Assembly (NCBI GenBank): GCA_047605685.1
Contig: JASGFF010000052.1
Location: 1 to 18,882, forward strand
Length of the DNA: 18,882 bases
From: JAUASV01 sp047605685
GTDB taxonomy: Bacteria > Actinomycetota > Actinomycetes > Actinomycetales > Microbacteriaceae
Reading direction: 5' to 3'
A model generated the notes under the pieces. That model saw only the letters and a program-made list of their open reading frames with translations, was not told the origin of the DNA and made no database searches. This document shows, piece by piece, positions 14,068 through 18,882 of the stretch (position 1 is the stretch's first letter; each line of letters opens with the position of its first letter). The position numbers were made by a program, and so were the translations under genes.

Positions 14068-14698
14068 ACGGCTGCCTCCCCTCCGCGCCGGTCCCGGCCC
14101 CGCCCGCGGGGGCGTCGAGCTCCGCGAGCAGGCCGGCCAGTGCGGCCGCCGCGGCGGCGTCGGCCTTCAGGTCGGCCGCCTGCGCGCGCCGGCTGACAGC
14201 CTGGGGGCTGATGCCGAGCCGCTCGGCGGCGGCGGACTGGGTGAGCCCTGAGGCGAGCAGCTCCTGCAACTCCCAGCCCTCGGCGCTGCGCCGGGCGCGC
14301 ACGGCGAGCAGCAGCTCGAGCAGGGCGCAGAACCGCGTGGCCGCCTCGGCGGCGGCGGGCGCCTCGACGGCCACCCGGTGGGGGCGCCGCTTGGCCCGTT
14401 CGACGGCGGTCCGGGCCGCGGCGAACGCCTCGCCAGCGGCCTCGCGGATGCTCGCGGGCAGCGGCCGGGCCACGGTCCCGATGCCGAGGCCGATGCTCCA
14501 GGTGCCGGTGCGCGCGAGCCACAGCAGGGTGTCGAGGGCTCGATCGGGCGCGGGGAGGAGCACCTGGAACTCGCCCCCGGAGGTGCGCTCGGGGGCGAGC
14601 GGCGCCTCGGGCAGGCGCTCGCCGAGGGCGCGGAGCGCGGGGGAGACGGCGTCGGAGCGGGAGCGGCTGCCGATCTGGTCGACGGTGAGGACGAACAC
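14066..14698 (-). CDS. SatD-like regulator with C-terminal helix-turn-helix
   Basis: A 210-residue protein starting with GTG (complement of 14696-14698). The N-terminal half matches the actinobacterial SatD-like pattern: LTVDQIGSR (4-12), ERTSGGEFQVLL (37-48) and WSIGLGIGTV (67-76), then a helix ending in AVERAKRR (98-105). The C-terminal part has a clear HTH, TQSAAAERLGISPQAVSRR (153-171), like sigma-70 region 4 or MarR-type recognition helices. It probably binds DNA and responds to some ligand through the N-terminal domain. It diverges from tyrS over a 102-base spacer with three palindromes, the first of which begins 3 bases upstream of its start codon, so it likely represses itself and may affect tyrS. 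A TTGACA box (complement of 14722-14727) lies between operators 1 and 2. The N-terminal part also resembles a shortened GGDEF-type palm domain. Confidence 0.8.
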   Translation of the reverse strand: MFVLTVDQIGSRSRSDAVSPALRALGERLPEAPLAPERTSGGEFQVLLPAPDRALDTLLWLARTGTWSIGLGIGTVARPLPASIREAAGEAFAAARTAVERAKRRPHRVAVEAPAAAEAATRFCALLELLLAVRARRSAEGWELQELLASGLTQSAAAERLGISPQAVSRRAQAADLKADAAAAAALAGLLAELDAPAGGAGTGAEGRQP

Positions 14699-14700
14699 CG

Positions 14701-14720
14701 ATCAAGCATTTCAGCTTGAT
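14701..14720. promoter_or_regulatory. Operator 1: palindrome ATCAAGC-N6-GCTTGAT
   Basis: Perfect 7-bp half-sites around ATTTCA. It starts 3 bases upstream of the regulator's GTG (which is on the - strand), where it would cover the -10 and transcription start of that gene. It is the first of three sites with a 29-bp period. Confidence 0.8.
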
Positions 14721-14721
14721 C

Positions 14722-14727
14722 TGTCAA
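14722..14727 (-). promoter_or_regulatory. -35 box TTGACA of the regulator gene
   Basis: Reading the - strand, TTGACA is a consensus -35 hexamer lying in the 9-bp gap between operators 1 and 2. A -10 box at normal distance would fall inside operator 1 near 14699-14705, but its sequence is poor. Confidence 0.4.
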
Positions 14728-14729
14728 AG

Positions 14730-14749
14730 ATCGAGCATTGATGCTTGAT
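14730..14749. promoter_or_regulatory. Operator 2: ATCGAGC-N6-GCTTGAT
   Basis: Same 7-6-7 architecture as operators 1 and 3 with one changed base in the left half-site; the spacer ATTGAT extends the dyad (AGCAT-TG-ATGCT). It lies midway between the two divergent starts. Confidence 0.78.
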
Positions 14750-14758
14750 TTCGCCACA

Positions 14759-14778
14759 ATCAAGTCTTTTTGCTTGAT
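14759..14778. promoter_or_regulatory. Operator 3: ATCAAGT-N6-GCTTGAT
   Basis: Same architecture with one changed base in the left half-site and a T-rich spacer (CTTTTT). It covers the -35 region for the tyrS -10 element at 14789, so binding here should hinder tyrS transcription. Confidence 0.75.
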
Positions 14779-14788
14779 CCTGCGCTGA

Positions 14789-14794
14789 TAGCCT
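14789..14794 (+). promoter_or_regulatory. -10 hexamer TAGCCT for tyrS
   Basis: TAGCCT ends 6 bases before the GTG at 14801, predicting a leaderless tyrS mRNA. It is the same hexamer as the one before the arg leader ORF (5394-5399). No Shine-Dalgarno sequence is present. Confidence 0.55.
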
Positions 14795-14800
14795 GTCCCG

Positions 14801-16135
14801 GTGCCCGCGACCTCCGACATCCTCGCCTCCCAGCGCAACGACGACAGCTTCGAGGACGTCTGGGAGGAGCTGAGCTGGCGGGGGCTCGTGCAGGTCTCCA
14901 CCGACGCCGCCGAGCTCAAGGCGCTGCTCGCGGGGGAGCCGGTGACCTACTACTGCGGCTTCGACCCGACGGCGCCGAGCCTGCACCTCGGCAATCTGGT
15001 GCAGCTGCTCACCATGCGACGCATCCAGCTCGCCGGCCATCACCCGCTCGGCCTCGTCGGCGGCTCGACGGGCCTTATCGGCGACCCGCGGCCGACGGCG
15101 GAGCGCACGCTGAACACCAAGGACACGGTCGCCGAGTGGGTCGGCCGCCTGCAGGCGCAGGTCTCGAGGTTCCTGAGCTTCGAGGGCGACAATGCCGCCC
15201 GGCTCGTCAACAACCTCGACTGGACGGCGCCGCTGACCGCTATCGACTTCCTGCGCGACGTCGGCAAGCACTTCCGGGTCGGCACGATGCTGAAGAAGGA
15301 TGCCGTGAGCGTGCGGCTGAACTCCGACGAGGGCATCAGCTACACCGAGTTCAGCTACCAGATCCTCCAGGGCCTCGACTTCCGCGAGCTCTACCGCGCC
15401 CACGGCTGCGTGCTGCAGACCGGCGGCAGCGACCAGTGGGGCAACCTGATCAGTGGCGTCGACCTGATCAAGCGCAGCGAGGGCGTGAGCGTGCATGCCC
15501 TCGGCACCCCGCTCATCACCAACTCCGACGGGCGCAAGTTCGGCAAGAGCGAGGGCAATGCGGTCTGGCTCGACGCGGAGCTCACGAGCCCTTACGCGAT
15601 GTACCAGTTCTGGCTCAACACGGATGACGCCGACGTCGTCGACCGCCTCAAGGTGTTCACGTTCCTCCGCCGCGCCGAGATCGAGGCGCTCGGCGTCCGG
15701 CACGCCGAGGCGCCGTTCCGTCGCGAGGCCCAGCGGGTGCTCGCGCGGGAGGTGACGTCGCTCGTGCACGGCGCGGCCGCGGCCGAGGCGGCGATCGCCG
15801 CCACCGCGGCGCTGTTCGCCGGCGGCGATCTCGCCGGGCTGGACACCCCGACGCTGCGCGCGGCGATCGAGTCGCTGCCGAACGTGCGCGCCGGTGCGGA
15901 TGCGGCGGTGGCGCAGCTGCTGGTCGACACCGGCCTCACGTCGAGCCTGTCCGCGGCCCGCCGCGCGATCGCCGACGGCGGGGTCTCGGTGAACAACGTG
16001 CGCGTCGACTCGGATGCCGAGACGATCGGCGCCCACCTGCTCGCTGGCGGCCTCGCGGTGCTGCGCCGCGGCAAGAAGACCCTCGCGGGCGTCATCGTCG
16101 AGCAGGGGCCGGTCGAGCAGGGGCCGGTCGAGTAG
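14801..16135 (+). CDS. tyrS: Tyrosine--tRNA ligase
   Basis: A 444-residue class I aminoacyl-tRNA synthetase that charges tRNA-Tyr in the cytoplasm. The ATP-binding HIGH-like motif is PSLHLGN (59-65) and the KMSKS-like motif is KFGKS (246-250). The tyrosine pocket is seen in YYCGFDPTAPS and YTEFSYQILQGLDF, and GGSDQWGN (about 208-215) is diagnostic of TyrRS. An S4 RNA-binding domain (about 375-435) contacts the tRNA variable arm. The GTG at 14801 follows a -10 hexamer at leaderless distance. The C-terminus ends in a VEQGPVEQGPVE repeat made by a tandem DNA repeat that also contains the stop. The upstream operators suggest control by the divergent regulator, unusual for a synthetase gene; there is no T-box leader. 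Confidence 0.96.
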   Translation: MPATSDILASQRNDDSFEDVWEELSWRGLVQVSTDAAELKALLAGEPVTYYCGFDPTAPSLHLGNLVQLLTMRRIQLAGHHPLGLVGGSTGLIGDPRPTAERTLNTKDTVAEWVGRLQAQVSRFLSFEGDNAARLVNNLDWTAPLTAIDFLRDVGKHFRVGTMLKKDAVSVRLNSDEGISYTEFSYQILQGLDFRELYRAHGCVLQTGGSDQWGNLISGVDLIKRSEGVSVHALGTPLITNSDGRKFGKSEGNAVWLDAELTSPYAMYQFWLNTDDADVVDRLKVFTFLRRAEIEALGVRHAEAPFRREAQRVLAREVTSLVHGAAAAEAAIAATAALFAGGDLAGLDTPTLRAAIESLPNVRAGADAAVAQLLVDTGLTSSLSAARRAIADGGVSVNNVRVDSDAETIGAHLLAGGLAVLRRGKKTLAGVIVEQGPVEQGPVE

Positions 16136-16154
16136 GCCCGGTCGAGTAGGGCCG
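16097..16154 (+). repeat. Tandem repeats across the tyrS stop codon
   Basis: GTCGAGCAGGGGCCG occurs twice (16097-16111, 16112-16126), followed by two 14-bp variants, GTCGAGTAGGCCCG (16127-16140) and GTCGAGTAGGGCCG (16141-16154). In the last two, CAG is replaced by TAG; the first such TAG is the tyrS stop (16133-16135). Confidence 0.9.
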
Positions 16155-16175
16155 ACCGCGCGGGCCGGGTCGCCG

Positions 16176-16228
16176 GCATCGATAACGATGCGATAACGCG
16201 TCGTCGTCGCCGGGCGCTCCGGTGCCCG
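16176..16228 (+). terminator. Hairpins after tyrS, possible terminator
   Basis: GCATCG-ATAA-CGATGC (16176-16191) is a perfect 6-bp stem with a 4-base loop. A second stem, CGGGCGC (16211-16217) with GTGCCCG (16222-16228) around TCCG, has seven pairs including one G-U. Neither has a U-tract. One or both may end tyrS transcription. Confidence 0.4.
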
Positions 16229-16269
16229 TCTCCGAGCGCGCCGAAGGCCGCCGCGTCCGAGGCGACGGT

Positions 16270-16288
16270 GTGACTAAGCCTAACCTAA
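16270..16288. promoter_or_regulatory. Iron box 1 (IdeR/DtxR-type operator)
   Basis: Compared with the known DtxR consensus TWAGGTWAGSCTWACCTWA, this 19-bp stretch matches at 15 positions, with the right part AGCCTAACCTAA (16277-16288) fully conserved. It strongly departs from the local GC content. Its centre is 20 bp from that of box 2. Confidence 0.65.
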
Positions 16289-16289
16289 T

Positions 16290-16308
16290 TAAGGTAAGGC
16301 GTGCCTTA
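16290..16308. promoter_or_regulatory. Iron box 2 (IdeR/DtxR-type operator)
   Basis: TAAGGTAAGGCGTGCCTTA matches the DtxR consensus at 17 of 19 positions. It lies 84 bases upstream of the HtaA-like gene start. An iron-loaded IdeR/DtxR repressor bound here would switch the gene off when iron is sufficient. A candidate -10 hexamer, TACGGT (16319-16324), follows, so the box would sit over the core promoter. Confidence 0.78.
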
Positions 16309-16392
16309 TTGAAAGTGTTACGGTCGATCCCGCTCACCCGGGGCGAGGGGTCCCGGGCGGGCGATCCCGAACCGATCGATAAGGAGACCACC

Positions 16393-17898
16393 GTGTCCCA
16401 CGACACCGCGTCCCGCACCACCGCATCCCACGGCACCACCGCGCGCGCCCACCGTCGCGCCCGGCCGCTCGCCCTTCTCACCGCCGCGGTGCTCGCCGCC
16501 GGCGGCCTCGTCCTCGGCGCCGCCGCGCCGGCGTCCGCCACCGTCACCGACACGGTGACGGACGCGACGCTCAGCTGGGGCCTGAACGACTATTCCTCCG
16601 TCACGCTGAGCGCCGTCGACGGGAACGCCACCGCCGCCACCGACACCTCGGCGCGGGCCTTCGTGCTGAGCGGCGGCACCGGTCTGCTCGATGCCAGCGG
16701 CGACGGCGAGATCGACTTCGACGCGAGCCTGACATTCGCCTACACCTACGCCGGCGATCTGTTCACGGTCACCGCGCCGGTCCTGACGATCACCGACGAC
16801 GGCACCGCCGGCACGCTGACGGTGCTCATCAGCGGCAGCTACGTCGATTCCTCGGCATCCGGCACGCGCGTCACCATGGCCGACTTCACGATCGACTCGC
16901 TCAGCCTCTCCGACGGTGCGCTCTCGTTCACGGCGGTCCCCGCCTGGGAGGACGTCGTCGAGGCCGGCACCTACTCGAGCGGGCAGACGGACGCCTGGCC
17001 GAGCTCGTGGGTCACCGCCATGGCGAGCAGCACGCGCGCGTTCTGGTACGCCTCCGGGGGATCGAGCGACTCCGCCAAGGCACCGCTGGACTTCACCGTC
17101 GTCGGCGCGCTCGCCGTCCCGACGGTGAGCGCGAGCATCACCGCCTCCTCGTACGACTCGGGTCTGGCCGTCGCAGTCTCCGGCGACGGATTCCGTGCCG
17201 TCACCGAGACCGGTGACGCCGGCGTCTACGTCGGTCTCGCTGCCTCCGGCGGCCTTCCCGACGTGTCCACGACGGCCGGTGCCGCGAGCTTCGTCACCGC
17301 TGTGTGGATCTCCGCGGACGAGCTCGCCGAGGGCGCCTTCAGCACGACTCTGACGGCGGCGGCATCCGCGCTGGACTCCTCCGCGAGCTACTCCGTGTAC
17401 ACCTGGCAGGCGCACGCGCACTCGAACACCACGCAGGACACCGAGACCGCCCTCGCCATCGACTTCTCGACGCTGCAGGCATCGGGGGACACCGGCACAA
17501 CCGGCGACACGGGCGGCACGTCCACGGGCAGTACGTCCACCGGCACGTCCGCCGGCACGTCGACGACCACGACGATCACGACGACCGTCACGACCGGCAA
17601 GGCGGCGGTGACGATCAAGACCGTCGCGCAGAAGCGGTACAAGAAGGGCGCCAAGGCCGTGCTCAAGGTGAAGGTGGGCAACGTGGACGGCAAGGCGTTC
17701 ACCGGCAAGGTCACGATCAGGATCGGTGGCAAGGTCGTCAAGACGGTCAGGTTCACGAAGAGCGACGCGGGCGTGAAGACGATCAAGCTGCCGGCGAAGT
17801 ACTCTAAGAGGTCCTCGATCACGGCCAGGGTCGTTGTGGCCGCGACGAGCACCACCACGGCCGCCAGCAAGACGGTGACGCTCAAGCGGAAGCGCTGA
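16393..17898 (+). CDS. Secreted HtaA-like iron/heme-associated protein
   Basis: A 501-residue exported protein. A signal peptide covers about 1-49: a polar Arg/His-rich start, a hydrophobic core (26-45) and an APASA|T cleavage site. The HtaA-like domain follows (about 55-245, opening with TLSWGLNDYSS, Tyr67). A second domain (about 250-360) ends in YTWQAHAHSNTTQDTETALAIDF, a motif I associate with HtaA-family proteins. Then come a Thr/Gly/Ser linker (364-401) and a Lys-rich Ig-like domain (402-501) ending in KRKR. No LPXTG or membrane anchor is seen. HtaA proteins bind heme at the surface of corynebacteria; here the usual heme-binding His of the domain is not visible, the mature protein having His only in QAHAHS. 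GTG 16393 is chosen for the AAGGAG at 16381-16386 and the signal peptide. Tandem iron boxes upstream support iron control. No hmuTUV genes accompany it. Confidence 0.72.
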   Translation: MSHDTASRTTASHGTTARAHRRARPLALLTAAVLAAGGLVLGAAAPASATVTDTVTDATLSWGLNDYSSVTLSAVDGNATAATDTSARAFVLSGGTGLLDASGDGEIDFDASLTFAYTYAGDLFTVTAPVLTITDDGTAGTLTVLISGSYVDSSASGTRVTMADFTIDSLSLSDGALSFTAVPAWEDVVEAGTYSSGQTDAWPSSWVTAMASSTRAFWYASGGSSDSAKAPLDFTVVGALAVPTVSASITASSYDSGLAVAVSGDGFRAVTETGDAGVYVGLAASGGLPDVSTTAGAASFVTAVWISADELAEGAFSTTLTAAASALDSSASYSVYTWQAHAHSNTTQDTETALAIDFSTLQASGDTGTTGDTGGTSTGSTSTGTSAGTSTTTTITTTVTTGKAAVTIKTVAQKRYKKGAKAVLKVKVGNVDGKAFTGKVTIRIGGKVVKTVRFTKSDAGVKTIKLPAKYSKRSSITARVVVAATSTTTAASKTVTLKRKR

Positions 17899-17937
17899 AG
17901 GTCCCGCTCGCGAAGGCGCCGTCGAGAGGTGCCATGA

Positions 17938-17976
17938 GCGTCCCGTCGTGGCCGTTTGCCGGCCGCGGCGGGACGC
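17938..17976 (+). terminator. Strong 17-bp-stem terminator after the HtaA-like gene
   Basis: Bases 17938-17954 pair with 17960-17976 along 17 consecutive positions (two G-U) around a 5-base loop; outer part GCGTCCCG/CGGGACGC, inner part GGCCG/CGGCC. It has no U-tract. It separates the iron-regulated gene from the rRNA promoters. A smaller hairpin, ATGCCC/GGGCAT (17979-17997), follows directly. Confidence 0.8.
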
Positions 17977-18054
17977 CCATGCCCTGTCGGTGGGCATCCC
18001 GACGAGCTCGAGCGGAGGGCCCGTCGGGCGACACGCCCGGGATGCGGCGCTGGT

Positions 18055-18083
18055 TTGCACCGGTTGAAACCTCCACGTAACGT
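18055..18083 (+). promoter_or_regulatory. rrn promoter P1 (TTGCAC-17-TAACGT)
   Basis: A -35 hexamer TTGCAC (18055-18060) and a -10 hexamer TAACGT (18078-18083) stand exactly 17 bases apart. The surrounding sequence is less GC-rich than the genes. It lies about 520 bases before the 16S start. Confidence 0.5.
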
Positions 18084-18280
18084 ATTCACCTGTCGCCGGG
18101 AGGCGCGGGACGCAACGAGCGAAGAGCTCGAAGCGAGTACCGCCCGAACGGGACCGACATCCGAGTCAAATAGCAGAGCCTCCGTCCGGAAGCCGCTGAC
18201 TTCAAATCGAGGATGCGACACCCTGAGCAACGGCCCTCTTGTGGGGCCGAGGCCGGAGGCCACTACGGCGGCGACGTCGA

Positions 18281-18309
18281 GTGACAACCCTGCCGAGCCG
18301 TGTTAGGGT
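18281..18309 (+). promoter_or_regulatory. rrn promoter P2 (GTGACA-17-TAGGGT)
   Basis: A -35 hexamer GTGACA (18281-18286) and a -10 hexamer TAGGGT (18304-18309) are 17 bases apart, with TGT just before the -10. This TGTTAGGGTA context is typical of strong actinobacterial rRNA promoters as I recall them. A short hairpin, GTTGCC/GGCAAC (18316-18342), would form at the very 5' end of the transcript. Confidence 0.65.
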
Positions 18310-18402
18310 AACCAGGTTGCCCGGCGCGCGAGCGAAGGCAACTTCTATACGATCACCACCCTGGGTAGCGGCCGCAAAGCCAAAACCAGGAGTGTCCGAT
18401 CC

Positions 18403-18420
18403 TTGAGAACTCAACAGCGT
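18403..18420 (+). promoter_or_regulatory. boxA-like antitermination element in the rrn leader
   Basis: TTGAGAACTCAACAGCGT matches the element conserved in actinobacterial rRNA leaders, where NusB/NusE load to protect the transcript from early termination. It lies 94 bases after P2's -10 and about 200 before 16S. Confidence 0.6.
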
Positions 18421-18448
18421 GCACTATGTCAAATGCCAAAAACCTCGT

Positions 18449-18568
18449 CCGATGATCTCGGTCGTCGGGGAGATTCCTTTGGATTGACGGATTGTCAGTA
18501 GACGATCCTTTCAGTCAGACAAACTCGCATCGCTCGATCGTTTTCCCGATCGTCCGTTGCAAACGATC
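18449..18568 (+). other. Pre-16S leader with processing-type hairpins
   Basis: CCGATGA (18449-18455) pairs with TCGTCGG (18462-18468), and GATCGTTT (18536-18543) pairs perfectly with AAACGATC (18561-18568). Such stems in the leader are where pre-rRNA is folded and cut; the main RNase III stem would need the sequence after 16S, which is outside the window. No gene is seen between 17899 and 18604. Confidence 0.4.
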
Positions 18569-18604
18569 TGCCGGCGGGCCTCACGCCCGTCGCGCAATCA
18601 CACC

Positions 18605-18882
<278 letters not shown>

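Noticed and set aside
16306..16335. TTGAAA (16309-16314) as the -35 box of the HtaA-like gene
   Set aside because: No TANNNT hexamer lies 16-18 bases downstream; TACGGT is only 4 bases away.
17388..18287. A 299-residue - strand frame with hydrophobic stretches opposite the HtaA-like gene
   Set aside because: The hydrophobic runs are the complement of Thr/Asp-rich repeats in the + strand gene, and the frame crosses the strong terminator and rrn promoter P1.
17956..18306. A 116-codon + strand frame before the rrn promoters
   Set aside because: It overlaps the terminator and both rrn promoters, has no ribosome-binding site and no family resemblance.
18484..18504. TTGACG followed by TAGACG as a third rrn promoter
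   Set aside because: The two hexamers are only 9 bases apart, too close for a promoter.

Overview
The window is about 73% GC and looks like the chromosome of a high-GC Gram-positive bacterium, most likely of the family Microbacteriaceae (Actinomycetota). This rests on the order infC-rpmI-rplT-rRNA methyltransferase-pheS-pheT followed directly by the arginine cluster, the actinobacterial SatD/HTH-type regulator, the IdeR/DtxR-type iron boxes, and the variable-region style of the 16S rRNA at the right end. The genus cannot be fixed by eye. Almost every base from 1 to 17,898 is genic and almost everything is on the + strand; one gene (14066-14698) is on the - strand.

Layout. (1) 1-779: the A/P-rich tail of infC, then rpmI and rplT (translation). 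(2) 877-5320: a SpoU/TrmH-family rRNA methyltransferase and the two subunits of phenylalanyl-tRNA synthetase. (3) 5321-5560: a 240-base leader region holding a strong hairpin, a TANNNT promoter element, a tiny arginine-rich leader ORF and a long inverted repeat that overlaps the end of that ORF. (4) 5561-12245: argC-argJ-argB-argD-argF-argH, each joined to the next by a 4-base ATGA/GTGA overlap; argG and argR are absent from the cluster. (5) 12246-14017: an 18-bp tandem-repeat spacer, a 47-residue membrane protein, a 3-methyladenine DNA glycosylase and a DUF817 membrane protein. (6) 14066-16135: a SatD-like HTH regulator diverging from tyrS across a spacer that carries three identical-period 20-bp palindromes. 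(7) 16136-17898: tandem iron boxes and a secreted HtaA-like protein. (8) 17899-18882: a very strong terminator, two rrn promoters, a leader with a boxA-like element, and the first ~278 bases of 16S rRNA.

The window is mostly housekeeping, but it is rich in regulatory signals. The most interesting are (a) the arginine-rich leader ORF plus inverted repeat upstream of an arg operon without its own argR; (b) a small regulator whose N-terminal part resembles a shrunken GGDEF/palm nucleotide-cyclase fold fused to an HTH, facing tyrS across three precisely spaced operators; and (c) four genes whose -10 hexamer sits 6-8 bases before the start codon, predicting leaderless mRNAs.
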